Shown: positions 17,125-25,989, counted from the stretch's first letter. The stretch: 50,955 nt of DNA from an uncultured Collinsella sp. (GCA_900542635.1 UQOJ01000009.1:1-50955), one strand, 5' to 3'. The notes: generated by a model not told the origin, from the letters alone. Translations and numbers: made by a program.

Positions 17125-17589
17125 GTGTTAACAATTCACTATGGTGATATGGAAAACGTTATCTACAATACGTCGGTTTACTTCGATAACGTCTATTCGC
17201 CCCAGTGGTTTCAAGACGCCTTTGCTCAAAGGATTATTAAATCAATCGATAAAGGCAATGTCGTTGGACCCTGCGCAATAGACACCAAGATCCTAGGCAT
17301 TATCCCTCCTGAAAGGCTGTCGGGAGGCACTAAGACGCTGTTGCTCATGTACTTCATGCCTCAGAACGTATACAACGCCACAACCTGCAGCGACAATTGC
17401 GCTTACTGGATTCTGAGAATTGCCACGCAAAAGGACTTAACCATCAACCTCTACCATCTGATGGATTTTGGAAACGGCAAGTTCACGGCTACCGTTGCAA
17501 ACACGGGCGATGTCGTTCACACGATGTTCGACCTTGTCCCTATAGCCGCAAAATGCCTAAGGGAAACTCCTGACATGCACTTTCGTTAG
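17125..17589 (+). CDS. DUF4869 family protein
   Basis: GTG at 17125 is preferred because GAAGGGA lies five bases upstream and the LTIHYGDMENVIYNTS opening matches the family start; the frame is open back to 17023. The 154-residue protein has the conserved LSGGTKTLLLMYF centre, the TCSDNCAYW cysteine pair and a DLTINLYHLMDF segment recalled from DUF4869 proteins of gut bacteria. No function is known, and I see no catalytic motif or signal peptide. The stop codon (TAG 17587-17589) uses the first base of the IS1595 inverted repeat, so the insertion may have fixed the current C-terminus. Confidence 0.7.
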   Translation: MLTIHYGDMENVIYNTSVYFDNVYSPQWFQDAFAQRIIKSIDKGNVVGPCAIDTKILGIIPPERLSGGTKTLLLMYFMPQNVYNATTCSDNCAYWILRIATQKDLTINLYHLMDFGNGKFTATVANTGDVVHTMFDLVPIAAKCLRETPDMHFR

Positions 17590-17664
17590 GCTCTGTTAGA
17601 CCAAGATTGACATACATATGTCATCACGGCGCCATATCGTTAGCCTCGTAGACCGCGGGGCAGC

Positions 17665-18634
17665 ATGAACGCCGAGGACCTGGTAATCACCTTCAAGAGG
17701 GACATCGCGAGCCTCAGCAGGACCGAACGCCGCCGGCTCCGCCTACGAGGCCGAGCGCTCCCCGCGCTGCGGGTCCGCCGCGGTCGTGAAGAAGGGCAAA
17801 TCAAAGAACGGCGAGCAGCGTTACCTCTGCCAGGATTGCGGCAGGACCTTCGGCATGGGCAGCGGGCACATCCTGGGGACGAGCAGGCTCCCGAAGGAGA
17901 CCTGGATGGCCAATGCCGAGTGCTTCGTTCTCATGCTGCCCCTGCGCGAATGCGCGGGGCGCTGCCATGTCTGCCTCAAGACCGCCTACACCATGCGCCA
18001 CAGGCTCATCGAGTGTCTCTCGGCCTACTCGCCCTCGTTCAAGACCGGGCGGGGCTGCGGCTGCGAGCTCGACGAGACCTACTTCCCCGAGTCGTTCAAG
18101 GGCAACCACACGAAGGGGTCATTTACGATGCCACGTCACTCCCGACATCGTGGCAAGCAGGTGCACAGGCGCGGACTGTCGCGCGAGCAGATCTGCGTCA
18201 TGACCGGCGTGAACGACTCGAACGAGACGTTTCTCCAGGTCTCGGGACGAGGCATCCTGTCGAGGAAACGCGCCATGGACGTGCTGAGGGACCGCATCGC
18301 GTCCGCTTCCGTCGTAGCGACGGACAAGGCGTCCGCCTATGTCGACATCCTCGCGGAGCTCGAGGTCGACGCACACACGGCCTACGATTCCAAGGACCCT
18401 TCCGAGGGGACCATCAACCGGATCAACACCGTCCATTCGCTCCTCGATACCTTCATGAAGCCGTTTAAGGGCGTGTCGACGAAGCACCTCGGCACCTACC
18501 TCGCTTGGTTCAAGTGGTGCCGGACCTTCATGGCGACCGATTCCGGCACCGCCGAGCGCACGGTCGCGCGACAGCTCGCCAACGGCGTGTGCAGGAGCCG
18601 CATCCATGATATGTTCAACGTCCTGCCGCCCTAA
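17665..18634 (+). pseudogene. ISXO2-like transposase of IS1595, frameshifted near its N-terminus
   Basis: The first codons (from ATG 17665) encode an ISXO2-like N-terminus, but the reading frame moves by +1 near 17725-17745. From there the second frame runs to the stop at 18632-18634. It contains a zinc-ribbon (RCGS..., YLCQDCGRTF), DETYF and DKASAY acidic motifs, and NRINTVHSLLDTFMKPFKGV before the family's YLAWFKW C-terminus. The catalytic core is whole, so a programmed shift, an assembly error or a real inactivating indel are all possible. A shorter start at GTG 17786 would lack the N-terminal domain. Confidence 0.87.
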
Positions 18635-18710
18635 ATGGACTACTGGACCGAAGCCGCCGCATAGAGACAGTAGAATGGTCGCATCGCGATATACGAGGAA
18701 AGGTGCAGCC

Positions 18711-18908
18711 ATGCCGTCGAATATACCGGCCACGACGATCCGGATCGACCCGGAGGCCAAAAAGGAGGCCACGGCCATCCTGGACGAGCTCGGCCTGTCC
18801 ATGTCCACCGCCGTCAACGCGTTCCTCAGGGCGCCCGTCCGGAAGGGCGGGTTGCCGTTCGAGATGAGGGTCAAGGCGCCGGTGCCCGACGGGAAGACGG
18901 CAAGATAG
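18711..18908 (+). CDS. RelB/DinJ-family antitoxin, IS passenger
   Basis: 65 residues from ATG 18711 with GAGGAAAGG seven bases upstream. The ribbon-helix-helix pattern TTIRIDPEAKKEATAILDELGLSMSTAVNAFL is the DinJ/RelB signature, a DNA-binding dimer that normally neutralises a YafQ/RelE toxin and represses its own operon. No toxin frame follows: the 130 bases to the inverted repeat contain only a terminator. It is therefore an orphan inside the IS. It could help silence the transposase promoter, or counteract toxins elsewhere in the cell. Confidence 0.85.
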   Translation: MPSNIPATTIRIDPEAKKEATAILDELGLSMSTAVNAFLRAPVRKGGLPFEMRVKAPVPDGKTAR

Positions 18909-18967
18909 TCGGCAAATCGACTTGGGCGATGGGACCCTCACGATTGACCCGACAGATCTTGAGCACA

Positions 18968-19005
18968 TCGCCCCCTTGCCGGATTCAAACCCGGCAAGGG
19001 GGCGA
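18968..19005 (+). terminator. Terminator inside the IS1595 element
   Basis: A perfect 15-bp stem, TCGCCCCCTTGCCGG at 18968-18982 with its complement at 18991-19005, has an 8-base loop and is followed by TTATCTTGC. It lies 60 bases after the antitoxin stop. Confidence 0.75.
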
Positions 19006-19171
19006 TTATCTTGCAATTTCAAAAAGATGATTGGGGCAGAATGTCAATCATGGTCTAACAGAGCCAAATCAATCCAACAGTTTAGATAACGGGTAATGAT
19101 TCGGGAACAGGGCGTTCGGCCGGATGGAACAGATAGATATGGACCTTGAATATCAACTTCATCCGAACACC

Positions 19172-19209
19172 TCCCATATTCATCTGTACATGTACGGATG
19201 AATATGGGA
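19172..19209. repeat. 38-bp near-perfect palindrome
   Basis: TCCCATATTCATC (19172-19184) is exactly complementary to 19197-19209, around the self-complementary GTACATGTAC centre. Only one base pair (19185/19196) mismatches. It lies between the IS1595 right end and the truncated IS30-type gene. It could be an IS end, a joined IR pair or an operator for the gene starting at 19262. Confidence 0.8.
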
Positions 19210-19261
19210 ATCCGATACCCTGAGGGCCGGATCGGCCGGCCCCGGGAGATCGGAGGACGCC

Positions 19262-19818
19262 ATGTCCGGAAAGAGCAAGAAGGGCGCAGCGAAGGCGGTC
19301 CCGAGGGCCTACGGCAGGCTCACCAGGCACGAGCGGGATACGGTCCAGAGGATGCTGGAGCGCAGGGCCTCGTGCAGGGAGATCGCGAGGGAGCTGGGCA
19401 GGTCGCCCTCGACGGTGAGCGCCGAGGTGTCGTCGCACAGGTTCGTCGCCGCGCCCAAGCCCAGGCGCGGCGAGCGCGTCGACGCCGGCACCGACCTGTC
19501 GGCAGCCTGCCCGCGCCTGGCGGCGTGGCCGCGCTGCCGCGACGGCTGCGGCCGCTACCGCGCGGTGGGCTGCATGCGCTGCCCGCACGTCTTCTACGAG
19601 GCCCGCGCCGCGCAGCTGTGCGCGGACTCGGTGCTCGTCTCGTCCAGGCGCGGGATTGACGCCGACGAGCCCGCCGCGACGGCGAGGCTTGAGGCCATCA
19701 GGGACTGCCTGCGCCGGGGGCTGTCGCCCGAGCAGATGGCGGCGCGCAACGGCGGGCCGGTGGACCTGTCGCCCTCGACCATCTACCGCTGGGTCTCGGC
19801 GGGCTACGACGGCATGAC
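19262..19818 (+). pseudogene. IS30-family transposase, N-terminal half only
   Basis: ATG 19262 follows a good GGAGG site. The encoded protein has the YGRLTRHERDTVQRMLERR HTH_38 start, the ...ELGRSPSTVSAEV helix-turn-helix, a Cys-rich middle, and RRGLSPEQMA with STIYRWVSAGYDGM, all typical of coriobacterial IS30 transposases. Homology stops abruptly at about 19818, just where the catalytic DDE domain should begin. Sequence of an IS110 element follows, so the gene is cut and non-functional. Confidence 0.85.
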
Positions 19819-19821
19819 TAA

Positions 19822-20169
19822 CACAGGATGCGCGGGGACGAGAGAACGCTCGCCTACATGGCGAAGCGCAAGTCCGACGGCAAGACAAAGCGAGAGATCA
19901 TGCGCTGCCTTAAGAGGTTCACAGCCAGGGAGGTTTACCCAACGTTGCGGCGCCCCATGAGGTTGAAGTACGCCCGGGGCTCGATACTGGCGGACATGCG
20001 AAAATCGCTCGGATTGACCCAAAAGCAGGTTGCCCGAGAGCTTAACGTGCCGAATGTAAGGCTCAGCGAAATAGAAAGAGAAGTATGCCCCCACGAGGAA
20101 ATCAGACGCGAATACGACCGCTACTTGAATGCTAAAATGTCGTCCGATAAAGGACTTGACAGCCTATAG
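19822..20169 (+). pseudogene. IS110/IS1111-family transposase, C-terminal remnant with XRE-like tail
   Basis: The frame from 19822 (first ATG 19828) encodes DERTLAYMAKRK..GKTKREIMRCLKRFTAREVY, the usual C-terminal stretch of IS110-type transposases. A tail reading ILADMRKSLGLTQKQVAREL...SEIERE follows, which looks like an XRE-type helix-turn-helix. The DEDD catalytic domain and the Ser motif are absent. The piece joins directly to the broken IS30 gene. Confidence 0.7.
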
Positions 20170-20313
20170 CAGCGTCATTCAGCACGCGATTCGTTAACCC
20201 TGGGGCTTAAAGCTGCCGAATGTCTACTTCTTTAGTGCTCCATTTACCTCCCCGTTCAATAATCTTCACTTGAAGCCTGACGGTGGCCCAATCATTGGAT
20301 AACATATTCTTAA

Positions 20314-21510
20314 ATGACAGTTAATCGTCAATCGAAGAGGTCAAAGCGGGGACGGAAAGTGTCGAAGACAAGCAGAAAGCCAATCTCAGCATATGTCGAG
20401 CGAAGACTCTGGGCGGAGTCTGCCGGCAAATGCATGAATCCAGATTGTCGGGCCGATCTATTCATCAGCAATGGAGACATTGCTGAACGAGCCCATATCG
20501 TCCCATATTGCAAAAGCGCAGAGAACACGTTCGACAACCTTATTCTCATCTGTCCAAACTGCCATACGAATTTCGACAAAAACTCCGCTTTCACGGCAGA
20601 TGAAGTGAGGAAATGGAAGTCGATTCGTCACGCAGAAATTGATCGCGTTTTCGGAAAGACGTTCAGTTCCTTCGACGACCTGCGCAAAGAGGCCGCACCT
20701 CTGCTCGCCCGAAACAAGTCGATATATGAGAATTACTACATGAAGGACAAGCGAAGACTGTGGGATGTTTTTGAAAAGGAAATAATCGTCAACAACCGAA
20801 AACTTTGCACGCTGTTCGAATCGAACTTGTGCCTGTTCCAGAACCACAAGGACAATTCCTTCTCCAACCAGGCCGCTGTCCGCGATTTTATCGACCATGC
20901 TAAGGAGTTCGAAGCCACCAGAGATAATACGGAAAGACAAAGGTCTATTCTTTTCCCCGAGGTCATCAACTCCATCTTCGGAATCCAGCCCATAGAAGGT
21001 GACCTGCTCCCCTCTGCAGAATCCCTAGAGCTGCTAATCAAAAAGCTTGACGAACAGGGGCGATTTATAGATGTTTCTCTAGATGCAGAACATCCATTGT
21101 TGCAAATAATAGAAAACGGGAAAGAGGCGGTAGTTTATCTTGACGATACGCCGCGTATCCGACAGATGTACTATGACGCCCGCTGCTTCAGGCGTGCCGA
21201 GATGAGGCTAGACAGCTTGATTTTTGCCCTAAAGTACTTCCGCCTGTGCGGAAAGAAAGCAACTCGCAAGTCGAAGACAAACCTTAGAGAATATATAGCG
21301 AAAGGAAAATGCTTCTTATTCGTATACGAATACTGTCTGAGCTATGCAGAGTTGGCCCGTTTAGCACCGGCAGAACATACCGTTGTCGTCAACTTGCATA
21401 GATGGAACGGTAAGCAATGCATCTCCGAAGAAGCCCAGGTGTTTGCGGGGCAAATTAACGTGAAGCTCCTCGATATGGATAGCTTCTTCCCATTCGTTCG
21501 CAAACTATGA
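20314..21510 (+). CDS. HNH endonuclease-domain protein (398 aa), effector of an HNH-MNT pair
   Basis: An N-terminal HNH nuclease domain spans about residues 28-100: GKCMNPDC, AERAHIVPY with the general-base His, and LILICPNCHTNFD with a second Cys pair that would bind a structural zinc. The remaining 300 residues match no family I recognise. They are mixed helix/strand, soluble and without membrane segments, and may be a sensor or regulatory region. ATG 20314 lacks a Shine-Dalgarno sequence, whereas GTG 20359 has GGGGA six bases upstream and may be the true start. The stop overlaps the next start as ATGA, so the gene is translationally coupled to a nucleotidyltransferase. It sits among IS remnants, suggesting horizontal transfer. 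Confidence 0.8.
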   Translation: MTVNRQSKRSKRGRKVSKTSRKPISAYVERRLWAESAGKCMNPDCRADLFISNGDIAERAHIVPYCKSAENTFDNLILICPNCHTNFDKNSAFTADEVRKWKSIRHAEIDRVFGKTFSSFDDLRKEAAPLLARNKSIYENYYMKDKRRLWDVFEKEIIVNNRKLCTLFESNLCLFQNHKDNSFSNQAAVRDFIDHAKEFEATRDNTERQRSILFPEVINSIFGIQPIEGDLLPSAESLELLIKKLDEQGRFIDVSLDAEHPLLQIIENGKEAVVYLDDTPRIRQMYYDARCFRRAEMRLDSLIFALKYFRLCGKKATRKSKTNLREYIAKGKCFLFVYEYCLSYAELARLAPAEHTVVVNLHRWNGKQCISEEAQVFAGQINVKLLDMDSFFPFVRKL

Positions 21511-21809
21511 ACTATTTGAGACTCATAGACATTCTCGACAGCAACCTAGAACTGTTCTCTCAGTTTGATCATGTCTATCTGTTCGGATCTGCGCTGAGTG
21601 GTTCAGAGCTCAGTGCAGACAGTGATATTGATTTGCTGCTACTGTACTCGAAATATTCCGATCAACTTGTCTCCGGATGCGAACAGATATCCCAAAAGTT
21701 AGGTAACGAGACCGGTAGAGTAGTCGACTTAACGGTCCTCGGCATCGATGAAGAGCGACATGTCGGATTCTTGGATAGAATCTCGCCTCATTATAGAAAG
21801 ATAAAATGA
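21507..21809 (+). CDS. MNT-type minimal nucleotidyltransferase, partner of the HNH protein
   Basis: 100 residues of the polymerase-beta nucleotidyltransferase fold. FGSALSGSELSADSDIDLL carries the GS...DxD catalytic signature with 11 residues between GS and the first Asp, one more than usual, and VVDLTVL supplies the third acidic residue. MNT proteins of this size usually pair with HEPN RNases and act as antitoxins by AMPylating them. Here the partner is an HNH nuclease, which I have not seen described. The start overlaps the preceding stop by four bases. Confidence 0.85.
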   Translation: MNYLRLIDILDSNLELFSQFDHVYLFGSALSGSELSADSDIDLLLLYSKYSDQLVSGCEQISQKLGNETGRVVDLTVLGIDEERHVGFLDRISPHYRKIK

Positions 21810-22009
21810 CCATTTGGTAGAACACCTGGCATAGCCTGTCGTACAGAATGCTTTCTGCGTGGATTCCGGCAGAAGAGAAGAAGGCGTCAACGGTCGCGCC
21901 TGCATGTTCGGCACACGGCGTATCGCACTCTGGCGGGACCCCGGCTCTGGGCGCCAATCCCGCATCGACAAGATGAGGTACCCTGAATTCATAATGAAGC
22001 TTGCGAACT
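21810..22009. other. Unassigned 200 bases between the MNT gene and the palindrome
   Basis: Both strands were read. A minus-strand frame that extends into this stretch overlaps the MNT gene and resembles nothing known. If the palindrome at 22010 is an IS30-type junction, this should be the other copy's 5' region, but no transposase start is visible. Confidence 0.35.
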
Positions 22010-22061
22010 GTCAGTGGTAGCGTGAAACTGAACAAGTGTTCAGTTTCACGCTACCACTGAC
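22010..22061. repeat. 52-bp perfect palindrome: two 25-bp IS ends with a 2-bp spacer
   Basis: GTCAGTGGTAGCGTGAAACT... at 22010-22034 is the exact complement of 22037-22061, separated only by AG. The right arm abuts the 3' end of an IS30-type transposase relic on minus. IR-2 bp-IR junctions are the known active intermediate of IS30-family transposition. Confidence 0.85.
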
Positions 22062-23064
22062 ACCCGGCGGCCCAAGAGCCTTCGCCCCGCTCGTAGGCCT
22101 GGTACCACCCCGTCGGGGATGACCCCTTATCGGGCGAGACGGCGAGCTCGCTGTCGAGGGACAGCCCGAAGCGATCATCCGATGCCGCACAGCAACAGGT
22201 CTCCGAGGAGCTCGAATGGACACCTGCCAGCGAGTCCAGCAAGCGGGCAAGAGTTTACGTGGCTGCAGCATACTACAACGTCGTAGGGGCTCAGAGCACC
22301 GCCACTACGGCTTTTGGGCAGAATGCGCCTGAGCTGCTCGTGGTTGCGCTCACATGCCGACTACTGGTTGGATCTCATCGCGTCGCAGCAGAACACGCGG
22401 CAGCGCCGAGCTCCGCTTTCGAGACACCAGCGCTCCAGGCCCTTCCAATCATCGAACTCGACTCCTCAATCGACTAGCAGGATGCCGAAGATAGCCTCGA
22501 AGGCAGCAACAGAGCCTATGAGACTCTCTATATGGTCGAGGCAGGCAACGATGGCTGCCGGAGCTGGCATGACGCTTGCGCAAATAGATTTGGAACGCCC
22601 GGGCCACGATGTGTGCGCTCAGGATGTCGTAGGTGTTGCGCTCGTAGCCCTCAACGGAGTCACATTGGACCACGCGCGACCTGTCGGCAAGCGAGAGCGC
22701 CTCGAATTCGGCGTAGGTACGGCCAGTGTGGTCAACCCCGTCGCGCCCAGCACCTTCGACATCCCTGCGCTTACGCTTCCTCATACGGTCCTTTCGCGGG
22801 AGAAGCAGGTAAGGCGCGCCTGTCCCTCTCCTGATAGGAGCAGGCACTGCGCACGCACACAGGAAGCTCGTCAGCATGTGTGGCCCATATGGTCTCGTAA
22901 CTCTGCCCCCGCCTAAACAAAGGGACCGCAATCGCGACCATGGCGGCGAGCTCGTCAGCGGTGAGACATAACCCTTCACGGGCCGCGGACAGGCGGGTGC
23001 GATAGGCAGCGTCGTAGCGACACTTGGGGTAACCGCACCCACTCCTGTTCCGACAGCCGAGATG
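22037..23064 (-). pseudogene. IS30-family transposase relic, multiple frameshifts
   Basis: On minus, pieces of one protein appear in different frames. CHLGCRNRSGCGYPKCRYD... and RGQSYETIWATHADELPV come from the 23064-22800 part, GRTYAEFEALSLADRSRVVQ...DSVEG and HIVARAFQIYL from about 22700-22500, and HVNSCPLAGLAGRCPFELL from about 22250-22180. This is the order of a coriobacterial IS30 transposase, broken by at least three indels. Its 5' end is cut where ISL3 sequence begins. It is not functional. Confidence 0.75.
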
Positions 23065-23099
23065 ACAGGCGTAGGGCCATACCTCTATGACGGGACAAA

Positions 23100-23495
23100 C
23101 TGCGATAGAGCGTACGCGCGCGCAGCGTCTCGAAGGAGTGGCCACGCCCCATCATGTTAGTCTCGTTGATGAGGCGGTTCGCGCATTCCGTGTAACCGTT
23201 CGAGATGCGGCTCGGACAATCCCGGTAGTTAAATATGAACTCGCGGTGGTTCTCCACGGCCTTCGCAAGCCCCCGGAAGGGATCGTAGGCCTTGTCATCG
23301 GGGATGGATGCCTTCCACGCATCGAATGTATCCTCGGCATCCTCCCGCGAGAGCGGGTGCTCGTCGTAGATGTCGAAGAAGTCCTCTTTGAGGTCGTATG
23401 CGGTCATGAGGCTCGAGCAGCCCGCCTCCGATCGAAGCTGGCACAATGCCGATGCCTCGTAGGGGCCGAGGTCCCGGGCGCGCTTCCTCAAGGCG
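23100..23495 (-). pseudogene. ISL3-family transposase, C-terminal fragment
   Basis: The minus frame from about 23491 encodes LMTAYDLKEDFFDIYDEHPLSREDAED..FDAWKASI and YRDCPSRISNGYTECANRLI, then MGRGHSFETLRAR. These are the last third of an ISL3 DDE transposase, including the N-G-x-x-E region. The upstream half is missing and the 3' side runs into IS30 sequence. Confidence 0.8.
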
Positions 23496-23501
23496 TAAGC
23501 C

Positions 23502-23794
23502 AGCGACCGCGGCGGCCACTACCGGTGGCAGGGCCGGATCGGCTATGCGCCGCCCAGGACCTCGCGCGCTCGATGTCGAGAAAGGGGTGCTCACCCGACA
23601 ATTCAAGGACGGAGGGCTTCGGCAGGCTGAAGGTGGAGCTCTTCTACGGAAGGGGCTGGGACGATGTTGGCATGGGGGAATTCATGAAGATGCTGTACGC
23701 CTATCTGGTCTGGTATCGCGACAAGCGCTGCAAGAGCGACCTGGGCTATATGAGCCCGATGCAGTACCGAAGAAGCCTAGGTCTTGTAGCGTAG
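23502..23794 (+). pseudogene. IS3-family OrfB (integrase) C-terminal fragment
   Basis: SDRGGHYRWQGRIGYA (one frame, from 23502) continues after a frameshift near 23550 as DLARSMSRKGCSPDNS, then EGFGRLKVELFYGR, LYAYLVWYRDKR and LGYMSPMQYRRSLG. This is the second half of an IS3 rve integrase, with the DDE glutamate in T-E-G-F. The expected double Phe is reduced to one. It is a dead fragment. Confidence 0.82.
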
Positions 23795-23855
23795 GAACAC
23801 GGTCCAGGATTTCCACCGCGCTCCCAATTGACCGATTTCCCATGAACGGTAACAG

Positions 23856-23950
23856 GAGGCAGAGGCCGACGCGCTGACCTACCTGGACTTCCCCTACGAG
23901 CGCCACGCGAGGCTGCGCACCGACAACGTTCAGTAGCGCGTCAACCTTGA
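23856..23950 (+). pseudogene. IS256-family transposase fragment
   Basis: EAEADALTYLDFPYERHARL and RLRTDNVQ-stop-RVN match the C-terminal catalytic part of IS256-type transposases, where the Q is normally followed by E-R. An in-frame TAG replaces that Glu. Fewer than 35 codons remain. Confidence 0.75.
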
Positions 23951-24291
23951 GCCATAGCACAGGCCCTTGAGAGGTTCACGAGCTCACCCGCGATGCGGCA
24001 GATCCTCGGCTGCCCCTCAAAGAGAACGCAGAAGATACGGTCGAGGTCGACCGCGTCGACCAAACCGTAGTGACAGTCCGCATGCAGCGTACAGGCCCTT
24101 TCGCGCGGGTCGCCATCCGAGCCCTCGTCCGGTTTATGATGGCGCACCTCGACCCAGAGGCCCTCCGACACGTCGTCGAACTTGAAATCGAGCTCTACCT
24201 GAACGCTTTCACCGAATACGTCGCCCAGAGCGAACTCCGGCACCTTCGTCACAAGCCCGTCCATCCACTCAATCTCGATCATCGCGCGCAC
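23941..24291 (-). CDS. Hypothetical protein, 116 aa
   Basis: A minus frame is open from 24336, but GGAGGAGG seven bases before GTG 24291 marks that as the likely start. The protein is soluble and acidic, with IEIEWMDGLV, DFKFDDVSEGLWVEVR and GLVDAVDLDRIFCVLF. I recognise no family. It lies among IS fragments and could be a real cargo gene or the rest of a larger disrupted one. The only strong evidence for translation is the ribosome-binding site. Confidence 0.4.
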   Translation of the reverse strand: MRAMIEIEWMDGLVTKVPEFALGDVFGESVQVELDFKFDDVSEGLWVEVRHHKPDEGSDGDPRERACTLHADCHYGLVDAVDLDRIFCVLFEGQPRICRIAGELVNLSRACAMAQG

Positions 24292-24669
24292 GTCGCAACC
24301 TCCTCCGGTAGGAGGCCGGCACCTTAAGCCGGCCATTATCCATACGGACAGAATGCGACAGCAGGGTGAAGCTCATTCGTACATCAGGGCGACGACCCCT
24401 CGCCTACCCCATGCATCGGAACCCCATGTTTCCGCAATCTGATCCGTCGGGCGATTCCCTGCTGGGACAACACGAAACTGGTCATCCTACGCATTAGACC
24501 AAGCGAAACCCGTTTTATCCCGAGAAGCCCTCCCCTAGATACCCATTAGCGATAAGGAACGCCGACAGGGACTCCACAGCGTCTTCGTCGCAAATCCGAC
24601 AACGCCCCTCCCTATCGCACATGGAATCCAAGCCAGCTTCGGGGTCGCCGCAGAACTCATCCAGAGGGG
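24292..24669. other. Gene-poor stretch of about 380 bases
   Basis: No frame here has both a ribosome-binding site and similarity to a known family. The region is GC-rich like its neighbours. It may hold the lost 3' end or promoter of adjacent genes. Confidence 0.4.
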
Positions 24670-25466
24670 TTATCCGAACGATCGACGACGGGGCACCCCG
24701 CCGCCAGCAGGCAGGGAGGCGATAACCTCGCGGGCACCCCGCACGCAGACCCCGAGCGCCTGGTAAACCAGATTATTGAATACGGACTCCTTCAAACCGC
24801 CGCCCTGCAAAAACCCATCCCATCGTCCGGCTGGAGTCGACACAGATCGAGCTCCTTCAAAGTCGCGGTGAACTCGACAACATATGGGCGCGCGGCGTCC
24901 TTCCATCTCCAAACCGCCTCGTTCCCATGCCCGACGACCTCTTCCAGAGCCCATATGGCCTCGGGATACCGCGAAAGCGTGGAGTACTCCCGGATGCACG
25001 ACTTGTGGATGAAGGAGTTCACGAGGGAGTCTTCCGCCAGAATGTACAGAAGTCCATCTATCGGCTCCGAGGACTCCCGTCCGAGGAAGGCATCATCGAC
25101 CAGGTCTAGGCTGAGCCTTCTCCCGTCGACAGACACGGTTCGGCTCGCCTTGTCGAAATGAACCCCGCAGCCCTCGAAAAGACGCGTAAGCGCACTAGGA
25201 CGCGAGAGCACGTCCCCGATTCCGAGAATCCCGCTCTCGCGAATGGACGCGCAGCCATCCGTGTTGGCCGTGACGTGCCTGAGGTGCAGCAGCAGGTCGT
25301 CGGGGGCGAGGGACTCCCCCAGCCTCTCCCGGACATCGGCGTACGTCCCAACCTCGTCGCTGCGAAAACGCAGCTGCATATCTCCGAACTCGCACCCATC
25401 GATGCGCAGGGCGTCGAACAAGAACCTCTTCACCCCGTCAATGGTAAAGATGCCGAAATCGATCAC
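24670..25466 (-). pseudogene. Unknown protein following the PglX relic, broken by a frameshift in a T-run
   Basis: The frame from 25466 gives 224 residues ending at 24792; a second frame continues naturally to 24670 with LQGGGLKESVFNNLVYQALG. Both agree if one T is restored in the TTTTT run near 24800, giving about 265 residues. The middle reads LLLHLRHVTANTDGCASIRESGIL, loosely like the H-x-T...I...G-I-L start of ADP-ribosyltransferase-like folds, but this is weak. The start overlaps the PglX end by 29 nt, so both were probably co-transcribed. The function is unknown, and a BREX accessory role is only suggested by position. Confidence 0.55.
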
Positions 25467-25989
25467 GCTTATCCCTCAGTCCGATCGCAATCATTTGTTC
25501 TGCTAAATGGTGAATCTTCTCCCCAAAGGTTATAGTCTCAGCGAGCTGATCGTTGAGCTTCTTGATCTGCTTGTTCAACTTTACGCGTTGCAAGATATCA
25601 ACTTGTGCCACGGCTTCCTCTAGGTGAGCGAGCTGCGTGCGGTACCGTTCTTGCTGTTCATGGACATAATTAGTGCGTACGCGGACCAGCAGGTCTGGCT
25701 GGTAGCGATGCATGTAAATAAGGCACTTGAAGCCGTTTTTCTTACCGAAATCAAGCATCCAGTAGATGGGGCGCTTCTGGTAGGTTGAGCAGTGATCCTT
25801 GTAGAAATCTTTGAGGAAGTAGTTGCGAATAATCTCACGCGGCGTGCACTTACCGTCCAGGGCATCAGACACAAAACGGAGATTCTCTTCCAGAGCATCC
25901 TCAGCACACACGTCGCGCACGAAGTCCACGAAGCGGCCGATCGCGTCGAAAATGTTGGTGTAAGGGTGACGCCCCAGCGGCCGCTTAAC
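25438..25989 (-). pseudogene. pglX: BREX-1 PglX methyltransferase, C-terminal relic
   Basis: About 184 residues: RHPYTNIFDAIGRFVDFVRD (before the first ATG at 25929), CTPREIIRNYFLKDFYKDH, KRPIYWMLDFGKKNGFKCLI and MHRYQPDLLVRVRTNYVHEQ, followed by a coiled-coil region. These are the conserved C-terminal blocks of PglX, the adenine methyltransferase of BREX type 1 phage defence. The methyltransferase domain and all other brx genes are absent. The 5' side ends at an IS256 end near 25990, so the insertion cut the gene. A related type IIG enzyme is the alternative. Confidence 0.82.

Larger units (their letters stand above)
17589..19065 (+). mobile_element. IS1595-family (ISXO2-like) insertion sequence with passenger antitoxin
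   Basis: Terminal inverted repeats of 25 bp, starting GGCTCTGTTAGACCA, lie at 17589-17613 and 19041-19065 and differ at one base. They enclose an ISXO2-like transposase, a RelB/DinJ-type gene and a terminator, about 1477 bp in all. The 8-bp flanks (TTTCGTTA on the left, AAATCAAT on the right) do not match. The usual target duplication is therefore missing, which suggests recombination or deletion after insertion. IS1595-family elements are known to carry passenger genes. Confidence 0.9.

Noticed and set aside
17581..19073. Target-site duplication of the IS1595 element
   Set aside because: The 8-bp flanks TTTCGTTA and AAATCAAT differ, so no duplication can be claimed.
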